Under the pieces are notes generated by a model. It did no database searches, was not told the DNA's origin, and saw only the letters and a program-made list of their open reading frames with translations. Both the position numbers and the translations under genes were made by a program. Below are positions 55,480-64,000 of a stretch of 64,000 nucleotides of DNA, piece by piece (position 1 is the first letter of the stretch; every line of letters starts with the position of its first letter). Origin of the DNA: Oceanospirillales bacterium (lineage in GTDB: Bacteria; Pseudomonadota; Gammaproteobacteria; Pseudomonadales; Endozoicomonadaceae); contig SIHQ01000012.1 in assembly GCA_004762125.1 (NCBI GenBank), positions 62,001 through 126,000 on the forward strand, given 5' to 3'.

Positions 55480-56769
55480 ATGACCGACGAAACAAGCGGC
55501 AAGGGTGAAGAAAACGGCAAGCTGCTGTACTGCTCTTTCTGCGGCAAGAGTCAGCATGAGGTTCGTAAGCTCATCGCCGGCCCTTCCGTCTTTATCTGTG
55601 ATGAGTGCGTTGATCTTTGCAACGACATCATCCGTGAAGAAATTCAGGACAGTGACACCGAGACTTCCTCCGACAAGTTGCCGACGCCTCGGGAAATAAA
55701 GGATATTCTCGACGAATATGTAATCGGTCAACCACGCGCTAAAAAAGTGCTGTCGGTGGCTGTTTACAACCATTACAAGCGCCTTCGTTACGGTGACAAG
55801 AAAAAAGACGAAGTCGAGCTGGGCAAGAGCAACATCATGTTGCTGGGTCCAACCGGTAGTGGTAAGACATTGCTGGCTGAAACTCTGGCCAGATTACTGG
55901 ATGTACCATTCACTATTGCTGATGCCACAACATTGACCGAAGCCGGTTATGTAGGTGAAGACGTAGAGAATATCATTCAGAAACTGTTGCAGAAATGCGA
56001 CTACGATGTGGAAAAGGCCCAGATGGGTATTGTCTACATTGATGAAATCGACAAGATTTCCAGAAAATCCGACAATCCTTCTATCACCCGTGATGTATCC
56101 GGTGAAGGTGTTCAGCAGGCGTTGCTGAAGCTGATTGAAGGAACGGTAGCTTCCGTGCCTCCTCAGGGTGGTCGTAAGCATCCGCAACAAGAGTTTCTGC
56201 AGGTTGACACGTCTAACATCCTGTTTGTCTGCGGTGGTGCTTTTGCGGGTCTCGATAAGGTCATCCGTGACCGTACTGATAAGTCCGGTATTGGCTTCTC
56301 TGCAGAAGTGAAGAGTAAGGATGACAAGAAAGATCTGGGTGAAACCTTTAAAGAGGTAGAACCGCAAGATCTGGTGAAATTCGGTCTGATTCCGGAATTT
56401 GTGGGTCGTCTGCCTGTGATTGCCACTCTGGAAGAACTGGATGAAGAAGCACTGGTTCAGATTCTTACCGAGCCAAAGAACGCCTTGACCAAACAGTACA
56501 GTAAGCTGTTTGAGATGGAAGATGTGGAAGTAGACTTCCGTGCTGATGCTTTGCGTGCTGTGGCTAAAAAAGCCATGGAGCGTAAGACCGGTGCTCGTGG
56601 TTTGCGTTCCATTCTCGAAGGTGTACTGCTGGAAAGCATGTACGATATTCCTTCCGAGAAAACTGTCTCCAAGGTGGTGATCGATGCCTCTGTGATCGAA
56701 GGTAAATCAGAACCTCTGATGATCTACGAGAACACTGAGACGAAAAAGGTTGCTTCTGACGATGGTTAA
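55480..56769 (+). CDS. clpX: ATP-dependent Clp protease ATP-binding subunit ClpX
   Basis: 429 residues. An N-terminal Cys4 zinc domain ([16 protein letters not shown]) is followed by an AAA+ module: Walker [16 protein letters not shown], Walker [10 protein letters not shown], the [11 protein letters not shown] pore/sensor region, and [11 protein letters not shown] with the sensor 2 Arg. It unfolds tagged proteins for ClpP. The ATG at 55480 has AGGGTAA upstream. It ends at a strong terminator. Confidence 0.97.
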   Translation: MTDETSGKGEENGKLLYCSFCGKSQHEVRKLIAGPSVFICDECVDLCNDIIREEIQDSDTETSSDKLPTPREIKDILDEYVIGQPRAKKVLSVAVYNHYKRLRYGDKKKDEVELGKSNIMLLGPTGSGKTLLAETLARLLDVPFTIADATTLTEAGYVGEDVENIIQKLLQKCDYDVEKAQMGIVYIDEIDKISRKSDNPSITRDVSGEGVQQALLKLIEGTVASVPPQGGRKHPQQEFLQVDTSNILFVCGGAFAGLDKVIRDRTDKSGIGFSAEVKSKDDKKDLGETFKEVEPQDLVKFGLIPEFVGRLPVIATLEELDEEALVQILTEPKNALTKQYSKLFEMEDVEVDFRADALRAVAKKAMERKTGARGLRSILEGVLLESMYDIPSEKTVSKVVIDASVIEGKSEPLMIYENTETKKVASDDG

Positions 56770-56790
56770 TCGTTGTCGCTAGAACTTTTG

Positions 56791-56823
56791 AAAAACCCGA
56801 TCCTTGTGATCGGGTTTTTTTTA
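56791..56823 (+). terminator. Terminator after clpX
   Basis: AAAAACCCGATC / GATCGGGTTTTT with a five-base loop and an eight-base T-run. Confidence 0.92.
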
Positions 56824-56877
56824 TTTGAATTTTTCATTACGAAGCTGAATGAATGTTTGATTCCACTAAGACTGTTT

Positions 56878-57231
56878 ATGCCTGATGTGTGTAAAGTGCT
56901 CTTTGGAGTAACCAGTGCCTCTCTGATCGCTTCGGCAGACAATCTGAGTTTCTCTTTTCAAGAGATAACGCCTGAAAGGACAGTGCCTAAAAAGCATAGT
57001 TCAACGTTACAGCTGAACCTTATTGCCTCTCAGATGACTGAAATTCCGGAAGTGTCGGGATTAGGCTTTACAGATGTATTGACTGCGCTGTCGTTATTAC
57101 AGCTTCCTGAGCAAAGCCAGCATCTAGTGTTTGAAAGTTTGTTGAGTAACAATATTCAAACCACAGAAAACGAGGCCGGAGGCTTAACAGTAACAGCGCA
57201 TGGAGTATCAGCTGAGGGGGGGCTCTGTTGA
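56878..57231 (+). CDS. Uncharacterised protein, 5' part of a gene split at a G7 tract
   Basis: 117 residues from ATG 56878, with a possible short signal-like start (MPDVCKVLFGVTSASLIASA). The mature part looks beta-rich and polar (LSFSFQEITPERTVP, then SQHLVFESLLSNN). The frame is open upstream to a TTG at 56773, but that would overlap the clpX terminator. It ends soon after a run of seven G (57216-57222). One fewer G would carry the reading frame into the next ORF (57200-57505), giving about 209 residues in total. No family recognised. Confidence 0.5.
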   Translation: MPDVCKVLFGVTSASLIASADNLSFSFQEITPERTVPKKHSSTLQLNLIASQMTEIPEVSGLGFTDVLTALSLLQLPEQSQHLVFESLLSNNIQTTENEAGGLTVTAHGVSAEGGLC

Positions 57232-57505
57232 AGTGACGCTGACACTTTCTACGACTCAAGATACTTCGTTTGGGGCAAACGCTGCCTTCACTCAGGTTCA
57301 TATTCAGCTGGGAAATGAAAATGGGCAGCTTATTCATGAGATTACTCTGTCACTGAGTATGGATGGAGAAACGGATAAGAAAGAAATAGCCGTTGATGAC
57401 GGAGATCGTCGGGATGCCTCATCTTTTGGAAAACCGAATGAAGAAAGCCGTTCCGTATTTGCTACCTTCTGTCTCATTCTGTGCTTGGGATCAAAGACGA
57501 AATAG
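57200..57505 (+). CDS. Uncharacterised protein, 3' part of the G7-split gene
   Basis: 101 residues from ATG 57200, but this ATG has no ribosome-binding site and lies within the preceding ORF. The sequence (VEVTLTLSTTQDTSFGANAA, then VHIQLGNENGQLIHEITLSL) continues the beta-strand character of the previous part, and a one-base change in the G7 tract would fuse them. It ends with a hydrophobic FATFCLILCLGSKTK. No family recognised. Confidence 0.45.
   Translation: MEYQLRGGSVEVTLTLSTTQDTSFGANAAFTQVHIQLGNENGQLIHEITLSLSMDGETDKKEIAVDDGDRRDASSFGKPNEESRSVFATFCLILCLGSKTK
57216..57222 (+). repeat. Homopolymer of seven G at the frame junction
   Basis: A G7 run joins the two ORFs above. Changing it by minus one (or plus two) restores a single frame. 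Confidence 0.9.
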
Positions 57506-57595
57506 TAGAGTTTCCATTTCAATAACTGGCTTGAGTAAGAAGACAAGACATGATTTGATCACTCGCTAAATCTGAATGTGGCGAGTAAATAAATT

Positions 57596-58156
57596 ATGAA
57601 AAAGCAGGCTTCTGTAACGCAAGCTCTTGAAGCTTTTTATCAACGATATGAATCAACTTACAAGAGCTGTCACCAGGAACTGCCTGTTATTGAGCACGAC
57701 TCAGACTGGCCCTCACCTTGTGAGCAGCGTGATGTAGAGGAGGGTGTTGCCGTGAGCTGGCTGCCAGTGAAGCCTGAACCTTCATTGGAATTTAGTAATA
57801 TTGAATCGGCCCTTGATCTGTCTTTGCACCCTGATATCCAATCATATTTCGGAAGTTTCTTCTCTGCAAATTTACCTGCGCAGACCAGTGATGGAAATCT
57901 GGAGTTATTGTTTGCCTGGAGTCCTGAAGATTTTGAAAGACTTCAGGAAAACATACTCGGGCATATCTGGATGAAGCGTAAGCTTAAGCAGCCGGAGACT
58001 GTCTTCTTCGCTGTGACAGATAATGAGGGTGTTAATCTTGTGATCATCAATGAAACAGGTGAAATCTGGGCAGAGAAGGTAGGGAAAAAACCACATCGAA
58101 AAATTGCAGCGAGCATGGTTGAATTTCTTACCATGATTAAGCCAGATCCTGAATAA
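57596..58156 (+). CDS. syd: SecY-interacting protein Syd
   Basis: 186 residues matching Syd over the length: ALDLSLHPDIQSYFGSFFSA, then SPEDFERLQENILGHIWMKR, and the C-terminal VGKKPHRKIAASMVEFL. Syd is a cytosolic, acidic protein that binds SecY and may survey translocon assembly. It has no obvious partner here; the preceding gene is unrelated. Confidence 0.92.
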   Translation: MKKQASVTQALEAFYQRYESTYKSCHQELPVIEHDSDWPSPCEQRDVEEGVAVSWLPVKPEPSLEFSNIESALDLSLHPDIQSYFGSFFSANLPAQTSDGNLELLFAWSPEDFERLQENILGHIWMKRKLKQPETVFFAVTDNEGVNLVIINETGEIWAEKVGKKPHRKIAASMVEFLTMIKPDPE

Positions 58157-58281
58157 TGTGATGATCTGCATGAGGCTGGTTAAAATTTAATAAACAAATA
58201 TATCTCTATCTCTAAAGGAAGCAGGCTTCCAAGTATCGTCTATTTTTCTATCAGGTTAAAAAAATATACATTGCCTGGGAA

Positions 58282-59703
58282 ATGATTTTGAAAAAAACAA
58301 TACAGTCTTTTTTGAAAAATACCTGCCTGACCATTATTGTCCAGATTATTCTCGTTGGGGTGGTGAAGTCCGACAGTCGAGCTGACCCTCAGGCGGAGTC
58401 TAATCGATTTAGCAATGATTCTTTGGAAAAATCTGCTGAGAATATGAATAAAATCAGTTCTTCTGGACATTACTTCTGCCCTGACGAATCTCTGATTAAA
58501 ATAGCTTTTCGAAGCCTATGGGAACATACGGAGATATTCACTGATGTGGAAAGGGATAGTATTCAAAAGGACTGGAGGCTAAGTTCGGATGAGAGATCTG
58601 AGAAACTCCGTCAGCTGTTCGATAAATTACCAGAAGCCATGCGTCATCAAATCGGTGAGTATTTTAATAATTTATATCAAAGGATTTATAAGGACTACCA
58701 AGATCACGCAACTGATTTAGCAATAGCTACTGGAGTAGTTGCTGTCACTGCTGTTGGCGCGACCTCTGTCGTTTATGGCGGAAAGCGGGCGCTTTCGATA
58801 TTTACAGACAGTGAGCTTGCTAAATGGCTTGGTGTTGATCAGCTTTCTGCCGGAGTTGGAAAAGGAATGAATCTGATAGCAAGTGTCGCTTATAGTGGTT
58901 TTAGTTCCTGTCTGGGATGTGTCGATCGCCAAAGTTGTAAAGACAAGTTTACTAGACTCCATAGTACCGTCAACCCTGCCTTCAATGATGAAGTTTTGCA
59001 TGGAGGGCTTGCCAACTATCATTACTGGCAGGGAGCGGTGGCAGTAGTTGGATTGGCTTATCTAATGCCCTTTGGCGAGTGGCTTGAGTCAAAAAGAGAT
59101 GTAGTGTTACCACTGCTGCTTATCCCACTGAATACATTAGCAAATGAACGGCCACAGTTACTTGGCGACAGTGGCAAAAACTTTATCAGGGAAGCATCAA
59201 AACTGGTAGCTTATAACACCATTGCCTCGTCCCATAGTGAGTCTTTTGTAAGTGAGACGCTTTATCTGTTTTTTAATTCGCTGGCGAACGAAGAATTAAC
59301 TTCCCTGCAGCGTGGGAGTTCTCTTGCGCGGATAATTGGTTTTAAAGCTGCGATGGGACTGGTTTTTGGTCAGTGCTCTTATATGATGAAATCTCTCATT
59401 CCACTTGGAGTAACATTCCCTTTTGTTGCTTACTCTATGTACACGAAAGAACAGGTACCTGTTCTGAATGTTGAACCTAAAGCAGCTGTTTTAGGAGCAG
59501 TCATTGCTGGAGAATCTATTGCTGCTTTGGTCTCTGGTACACCTGAATACCTCCTGATTCCTTTAATGCTGGTTAATGTCGATAATATGTATGGTAACAG
59601 TCTGATTTGGGGGTTTGTTCTGCTGTATGGACCTGTTAAAGCAGGTATTGACTATTTGACTGCTGATACCCCATTGGAGCTCGGCGCTGAAGAGAATCAG
59701 TGA
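58282..59703 (+). CDS. Orphan membrane protein of unknown function
   Basis: 473 residues. An N-terminal hydrophobic segment (about residues 12-28) may be a signal or anchor. A polar helical part follows to about 145. The remainder has six or seven hydrophobic segments (for example DLAIATGVVAVTAVGATSVV, VLPLLLIPLNTLA, and LLIPLMLVNVDNMYG). A Cys cluster, SSCLGCVDRQSC near residue 215, could bind metal or form disulfides. I recognise no family or domain. It is flanked by AT-rich sequence and lies alone between syd and nirB. Confidence 0.72.
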   Translation: MILKKTIQSFLKNTCLTIIVQIILVGVVKSDSRADPQAESNRFSNDSLEKSAENMNKISSSGHYFCPDESLIKIAFRSLWEHTEIFTDVERDSIQKDWRLSSDERSEKLRQLFDKLPEAMRHQIGEYFNNLYQRIYKDYQDHATDLAIATGVVAVTAVGATSVVYGGKRALSIFTDSELAKWLGVDQLSAGVGKGMNLIASVAYSGFSSCLGCVDRQSCKDKFTRLHSTVNPAFNDEVLHGGLANYHYWQGAVAVVGLAYLMPFGEWLESKRDVVLPLLLIPLNTLANERPQLLGDSGKNFIREASKLVAYNTIASSHSESFVSETLYLFFNSLANEELTSLQRGSSLARIIGFKAAMGLVFGQCSYMMKSLIPLGVTFPFVAYSMYTKEQVPVLNVEPKAAVLGAVIAGESIAALVSGTPEYLLIPLMLVNVDNMYGNSLIWGFVLLYGPVKAGIDYLTADTPLELGAEENQ

Positions 59704-60057
59704 AATTGCCGAGATTCAGTCGATCTTAACAAAATCGTCGTAGATCCTCGTCCAATCACTCTTTCTAGTAATAATAATCGGGCGGGGACATAAGTGCTTG
59801 TTTTGACTTCGACTAATCGTTGGCGTTTCTGTTTGATCGGTTTTGTTCGGGTTGGAATACCTCTTAAATATGTTCTTTGATATAAGTGGTATTCTCCACC
59901 ATTTTACGTACATAACTACTGTTCGGTGGGAGATCGTTACTAACATGTAAAAAAATGCGTTTTTAACTGATTTTATACTACATGCCTCAATTGTTGCTCT
60001 CCCGATATAAAATATAAGCTACGCAGCAAATAACCAAATCATTTGGATAACTGCTGT
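59704..60057. other. Upstream region of nirB
   Basis: About 350 bases, AT-rich, with no recognisable gene. I looked for FNR (TTGAT-N4-ATCAA) and NarL-type sites and found no convincing one; a single TACCTCT heptamer (near 59859) could be chance. Confidence 0.3.
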
Positions 60058-62595
60058 ATGCAAAAGCAACGCATAGTTGTCGTCGGAAACGGCATGGTGG
60101 GCCACCGTTTCCTTGAAGAGCTGGTCGCAAAGGCCGGAGCAGATCAGTATGAAATTACTGTGTTCTGTGAAGAATCCAGAGTCGCCTATGACCGGGTTCA
60201 CTTAAGTTCCTACTTTTCCCATCACACAGTCGAAGAACTGTCTCTGGTTAAACCAGGGTTTTACGAAGAAAATAATATTCAGCTCTTACTGGGTGAAGCG
60301 GCCAGTATCATAAACCCTGAAGAAAAAATAATATCCTCCAAAACCGGCCGCATGGTCGCCTATGACAAGCTGGTATTTGCTACCGGTTCATTCCCGTTTG
60401 TTCCCCCTATCAAAGGTTATGAAGGTACTGATACCTTCGTCTACCGCACTATTGATGATCTCGATGCTATTGAAAAATGCGCTCGTAACAGCAAGAGCGG
60501 TGTGGTCATTGGCGGTGGACTGCTTGGGCTGGAAGCGGCTGGTGCATTGAAAGCACTGGGTGTTGAAACCCACGTTATAGAACGCGCACCGATGCTGATG
60601 GCTGAACAGCTGGACCAACAGGGTGGCGAGATGCTGACCCGTAAGATCAAGAGTCTCGGTGTTCAGGTGCATTCTGGTAAGAATACACTGGAAATCACCG
60701 ACGGTGAAAATGCCCGCAAAAAACTGGTATTCGAAAATGATGAAGCTCTGGAAGTTGACTTCATCGTGTTTTCTACCGGTATTCGCCCAAGGGATCGTTT
60801 GGCACGTTTGAGTGGCCTGGAGATCGGTGAGCGTGGTGGTATCGTCATTAACGATCAGTGTCTGACATCTAATCCTGATGTCTTTGCTGTTGGTGAATGT
60901 GCGCTGTGGAATAAGCAAGTATTTGGCTTAGTGGCGCCTGGCTACAAGATGGCCAGAATTGTCGCTCAACAGATTGTTTCCGGTGAAAGCGCTGAGTTTA
61001 GCGGCTCTGATATGAGCGCCAAACTTAAACTGTTGGGTGTTGACGTAGGCAGTATCGGTGATGCCCATAGTCGTACAGAGGGTTCTCAGGTTTATGTCTA
61101 CCAGAATGAACCTGAACAGGTTTATAAGAAACTGATTGTTTCTGAAGACGGTAAAAAACTGTTGGGTGCTGTTCTGGTTGGTGACACTTCCGACTACGAT
61201 AATCTTCTGCAACTGAAACTGAATAACATTGATCTTCCGGAAAATCCGGAAGGTTTGATTCTGCCGAACACCGGAGGCGAAAGCACTGCATCGTTTGGTG
61301 TTGGTGCACTACCGGATTCCGCGACCATCTGTTCCTGCTTCGATATCAGTAAGCAGCAGATCGCTGAAGCCGTTCAGGCCGGTCATACTGATCTGGCTGC
61401 GATTAAGGCTCAAACCGGTGCAGGTACTGGTTGTGGTGGCTGTGTCCAGTTGGTTGGTCAGGTACTGAATGCTGAATTGCTGGCTCTGGGTGTTGAAGTT
61501 AAAAACAACCTCTGTGACCACTTCGAGTACAGCCGTCAGGAACTGTTCCATATTATCCAGGTTGAGAAGATTCACACCTTTGATGAACTTCTGGCCAAAC
61601 ACGGTACAGGCCATGGTTGCGAAGTCTGCAAGCCTGTCGTTGGTTCCATTTTGTCCAGCTGCTGGAATGAGTACATTCTGGAGCAAGATCACGCCAAACT
61701 GCACGACACCAACGATATTTTCCTCGGCAACATGCAGAAAGACGGAACCTATTCTGTCATCCCAAGAATGCCGGGTGGTGAAGTCACCCCCGATGGTCTG
61801 GCTGCAGTGGCCAGTGTTGCGAAAGAATACAGTCTTTACACCAAGGTAACCGGTGCTCAGCGTATAGGGTTGTTTGGTGCTCACAAGAGTGACCTTCCCG
61901 AGATCTGGCGACAGCTGATTGAAGCCGGTTTTGAAACGGGTCAAGCCTATGCCAAAGCGTTGCGTATGGCCAAGACCTGCGTAGGCTCCACCTGGTGCCG
62001 TTACGGCGTGGCCGACAGTGTTGGCATGGGTGTAGAACTGGAACATCGCTACAAGGGGTTCCGTATGCCTCACAAGATGAAGATTGGGGTGTCCGGCTGT
62101 ACCCGTGAATGTGCAGAAGCACAGAGTAAGGATATTGGCATCATTGCTACAGACAAAGGCTGGAACTTATATGTAGCCGGTAACGGTGGTATGCGACCAC
62201 GTCATGGTGATCTGCTGGCCAGCGATCTGGATAAGAAAGCATTGATGCAAACCATTGATCGCTTCCTGATGTTCTATATCCGTACTGCTGACAAGCTCCA
62301 GCGAACCTCTGTCTGGATGGAAAGTCTGGAAGGTGGAGTTGATTACGTTCGAGATGTTGTGATGAACGATAGTCTTGGTCTGTCTGCCAGCATGGACAAG
62401 GAAATGCAGAATCTGATTGATAGCTACCAGTGTGAATGGAAAAGCACTCTGGACCGTGAAGCGCAACTGAAACGCTTTAACCACTTTATCAACAGTGGTC
62501 AGCAGGATGAAAACGTACAGTTTGTTTCTGCTCGAGACCAACATCGTCCTGCCACCGCGGCAGAGCGAATTGCCATAATTGCCGTTGAAGCCTGA
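60058..62595 (+). CDS. nirB: Nitrite reductase (NADH), large subunit
   Basis: 845 residues. An N-terminal FAD/NAD domain (VVVGNGMVGHRF at the start; VVIGGGLLGLEAAGAL near residue 155) is followed by a [2Fe-2S] BFD-like domain (CSCFDISKQQI, then GTGCGGCVQLV) and a sirohaem/[4Fe-4S] domain with Cys in TCVGSTWCRYG and SGCTRECAEAQ. It reduces nitrite to ammonium in the cytoplasm. The ATG at 60058 follows a GGATAA; a TTG at 60043 is in frame. It leads nirBDC. Confidence 0.96.
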   Translation: MQKQRIVVVGNGMVGHRFLEELVAKAGADQYEITVFCEESRVAYDRVHLSSYFSHHTVEELSLVKPGFYEENNIQLLLGEAASIINPEEKIISSKTGRMVAYDKLVFATGSFPFVPPIKGYEGTDTFVYRTIDDLDAIEKCARNSKSGVVIGGGLLGLEAAGALKALGVETHVIERAPMLMAEQLDQQGGEMLTRKIKSLGVQVHSGKNTLEITDGENARKKLVFENDEALEVDFIVFSTGIRPRDRLARLSGLEIGERGGIVINDQCLTSNPDVFAVGECALWNKQVFGLVAPGYKMARIVAQQIVSGESAEFSGSDMSAKLKLLGVDVGSIGDAHSRTEGSQVYVYQNEPEQVYKKLIVSEDGKKLLGAVLVGDTSDYDNLLQLKLNNIDLPENPEGLILPNTGGESTASFGVGALPDSATICSCFDISKQQIAEAVQAGHTDLAAIKAQTGAGTGCGGCVQLVGQVLNAELLALGVEVKNNLCDHFEYSRQELFHIIQVEKIHTFDELLAKHGTGHGCEVCKPVVGSILSSCWNEYILEQDHAKLHDTNDIFLGNMQKDGTYSVIPRMPGGEVTPDGLAAVASVAKEYSLYTKVTGAQRIGLFGAHKSDLPEIWRQLIEAGFETGQAYAKALRMAKTCVGSTWCRYGVADSVGMGVELEHRYKGFRMPHKMKIGVSGCTRECAEAQSKDIGIIATDKGWNLYVAGNGGMRPRHGDLLASDLDKKALMQTIDRFLMFYIRTADKLQRTSVWMESLEGGVDYVRDVVMNDSLGLSASMDKEMQNLIDSYQCEWKSTLDREAQLKRFNHFINSGQQDENVQFVSARDQHRPATAAERIAIIAVEA

Positions 62596-62605
62596 GGAGT
62601 CGATC

Positions 62606-62938
62606 ATGAAGTGGACAACTATCTGTGAACTGACTGATATCTTTCCGGGTACTGGTGTGTGTGCCTTGCACAAGGGCGAACACGTAGCCCTGTTCAGACC
62701 TTTGGCCGATGAAATCGTTTATGCGGTTTCTAATATGGACCCATTTTCTGATGTCAGTGCTATGTCTCGGGGTCTAATTGGCGAAACGAGTGGAGATAAG
62801 AGTGGTGATTTCTATGTGGCATCACCACTGCTGAAACAGCGTTTTCTGCTCACATCCGGTAAATGCCTGGATGATGCAGACGCAAGCTTGAAAACCTTCA
62901 AAGTCCGTGTGCACGACAGCAAGGTTCAACTGAGCTGA
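62606..62938 (+). CDS. nirD: Nitrite reductase (NADH), small subunit
   Basis: 110 residues of a Rieske-like beta fold without the iron-sulfur ligands, as in E. coli NirD. Landmarks: WTTICELTDIFPGTGVCAL and SPLLKQRFLLTSGKCLDD. It is required with NirB for NADH-dependent nitrite reduction. GAGGAG precedes the ATG at 62606, which lies ten bases after the nirB stop. Confidence 0.94.
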   Translation: MKWTTICELTDIFPGTGVCALHKGEHVALFRPLADEIVYAVSNMDPFSDVSAMSRGLIGETSGDKSGDFYVASPLLKQRFLLTSGKCLDDADASLKTFKVRVHDSKVQLS

Positions 62939-63049
62939 GTTACTAAAGATTGCGGGTTGTGAGGACACAGCCCGCTCAACCTATTTTTACAAAAACTAAT
63001 AACTTCACACTAACGGCATGGGCTAAAAGCCCATTAATGGATGACACTG

Positions 63050-63862
63050 ATGTTCGCCGATACCATCACAAAATGTTCTAACACCGCCCGTCGTATTATT
63101 GATCTGGCTGATAAAGACAAAGCTGGCTTCTGGGTCAGCTCTGCCATGGCAGGTGCTTATGTAGGCTTGGGTATTATTCTGATCTTTACACTGGGCAACG
63201 CCCTGATGGGCAGTCCTGTTAAAGGGCTGGTTATGGGTTCGACCTTTGGTATTGCCTTGACGCTGGTTATTATTGCCGGTGCCGAATTGTTTACTGGTCA
63301 TACCATGTTTTTAACGTTTGGGGTCAAAACTGGCGCTATCACCACTGGTGAGATGTTGAAAGTTCTGCCACAAACCTGGTTGGGAAATCTCATTGGCTCT
63401 ATTGCCGTTGCTGGCTTCTTTGCTCTGGCCGGTGGCGGACAATTACTGGGCTTTGATTCCAGTCTGCTGCACAAGGTGGCTTTGGCCAAGGCAAGTAGTG
63501 CGCCGATGATCATGTTTTGGAAAGCAGTACTGTGCAACTGGCTGGTGTGTCTGGCGATCTGGATGGCTCAACGTACTGAAGGTGCGGCCAAATTTATTGC
63601 TATCTGGTGGTGCCTATTGGCATTCATTGCTTCCGGTTTCGAGCATTCTGTTGCCAACATGACGGTGTTTGCATTGAGCTGGTTTGGTCAGCACAGTAGC
63701 GAATTAACTATGGCCGGTATTGGTAACAACCTGCTTTGGGTAACGCTGGGCAATACTTTCAGTGGTGTAGTGTTGATGGGATTGGGTTACTGGTATTCCA
63801 CACCGGCCAAGCAGCGTCCGATGGTTGAGTCAGTTGAAGAAATGAAGCTTGCCAAGACTTGA
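63050..63862 (+). CDS. nirC: Nitrite transporter NirC
   Basis: 270 residues of the formate/nitrite channel family with six membrane helices. Signatures: FWVSSAMAGAYVGLGIILIF, GAELFTGHTMFLTFGVK, and KAVLCNWLVCLAIWMA, then FEHSVANMTVF with the conserved His. NirC imports nitrite for NirBD. The ATG at 63050 gives the same start (MFADTITKC) as E. coli NirC (MFTDTINKC). It closes nirBDC; cysG may follow outside the window. Confidence 0.95.
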   Translation: MFADTITKCSNTARRIIDLADKDKAGFWVSSAMAGAYVGLGIILIFTLGNALMGSPVKGLVMGSTFGIALTLVIIAGAELFTGHTMFLTFGVKTGAITTGEMLKVLPQTWLGNLIGSIAVAGFFALAGGGQLLGFDSSLLHKVALAKASSAPMIMFWKAVLCNWLVCLAIWMAQRTEGAAKFIAIWWCLLAFIASGFEHSVANMTVFALSWFGQHSSELTMAGIGNNLLWVTLGNTFSGVVLMGLGYWYSTPAKQRPMVESVEEMKLAKT

Positions 63863-63872
63863 TATATACCGT

Positions 63873-63899
63873 TCATTGCAGGGTTTGACTCTGCAATGA
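63873..63899 (+). terminator. Hairpin after nirC
   Basis: TCATTGCAG / CTGCAATGA around a nine-base loop; no T-run, so strength is uncertain. Confidence 0.45.
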
Positions 63900-63959
63900 G
63901 CGTTGCTATAAATGGGATATTTACTCAATAGAAGTGCTATGTGTGGTTAATTTTCTATT

Positions 63960-64000
63960 ATGAAAATTAATAGTGTGAGTCATGTTTGTATTAAAAATCG
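63960..64000 (+). CDS. Possible 5' end of a new gene (truncated by the window)
   Basis: An ATG at 63960 opens MKINSVSHVCIKN to the window edge. The start resembles glyoxalase/VOC-family proteins, which often begin with a similar I-x-H-V-x-I strand. No ribosome-binding site is visible, so this is only a suggestion. Confidence 0.3.
   Translation, partial: MKINSVSHVCIKN

Noticed and set aside
59840-59880. A TACCTCT heptamer upstream of nirB as a NarL site.
   Set aside because: A single seven-base match with no properly spaced partner can occur by chance.
60388-62122. Several long minus-strand ORFs inside nirB.
   Set aside because: They follow the codon pattern of nirB in other frames; no family match and no ribosome-binding sites.
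1-64000. CRISPR arrays, insertion sequences, phage genes, toxin-antitoxin or restriction systems.
   Set aside because: No spaced direct repeats, transposase motifs, terminal inverted repeats or defence-gene domains were seen.

Overview
The window reads as chromosomal DNA of a moderate-GC gammaproteobacterium. The full PqiABC, NrtR-PncAB, Gsk, MiaE, ClpPX-trigger factor, Syd and NirBDC set supports that class. A large OTU-type cysteine protease and a TRAP transporter, beside mostly gammaproteobacterial housekeeping genes, suggest a marine, host-associated Oceanospirillales member such as an Endozoicomonas relative; this is inference from gene content. No insertion sequence, prophage, CRISPR array or rRNA operon was seen.

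Layout. 1-4.0 kb: 3' part of a gabD-type dehydrogenase, then a copper group (cupredoxin, broken small gene, CopA-type multicopper oxidase, Met/His-rich small protein). 4.0-7.6 kb: pqiABC on the minus strand. 7.9-11.1 kb: TRAP transporter (binding protein, DctQ, DctM) followed by a remnant of a second DctM tail. 11.2-13.7 kb: OTU-domain candidate effector. 13.9-18.7 kb: L,D-transpeptidase, NrtR with a palindromic operator facing pncA-pncB, and an exonuclease-like protein. 18.9-22.2 kb: 4.5S SRP RNA, dnaX, ybaB, recR. 22.3-25.0 kb: nhaD and gsk (minus). 25.2-31.3 kb: pitrilysin-like lipoprotein, 2-hydroxycarboxylate carrier, 3-hydroxyisobutyryl-CoA hydrolase-like enzyme, Sel1 protein. 31.5-33.9 kb: a PAP2-GtrA fusion and a GT9 glycosyltransferase. 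34-38.4 kb: XRE regulator, HU, and a type I secretion adaptor/ATPase pair without a visible substrate. 38.6-43.3 kb: uspE-like, miaE, brnQ, lpxH, ppiB. 43.5-48.7 kb: a nonsense-mutated remnant, glnS, cysS, rhlE. 48.9-51.1 kb: an unrecognised, frame-disrupted locus with a 12-copy hexanucleotide repeat. 51.2-56.8 kb: folD, a four-tRNA operon (Pro, Arg, His, Leu), tig, clpP, clpX. 56.9-59.7 kb: a gene split at a G7 tract, syd, and an orphan membrane protein. 60-63.9 kb: nirB, nirD, nirC; the last bases may open another gene.

How they work together. NrtR, nicotinamidase and nicotinate phosphoribosyltransferase form a self-contained NAD salvage regulon. Trigger factor, ClpP and ClpX are the usual protein-quality cluster. 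NirB, NirD and NirC import nitrite and reduce it to ammonium. PqiABC carries lipid between the membranes. The PAP2-GtrA fusion and GT9 enzyme look like an envelope glycan module on a polyprenyl carrier. The most unusual parts are the OTU protease, the repeat-bearing broken locus at 48.9-51.1 kb, the G7-split gene, and the PAP2-GtrA fusion. I found no clear new defence or mobile system.
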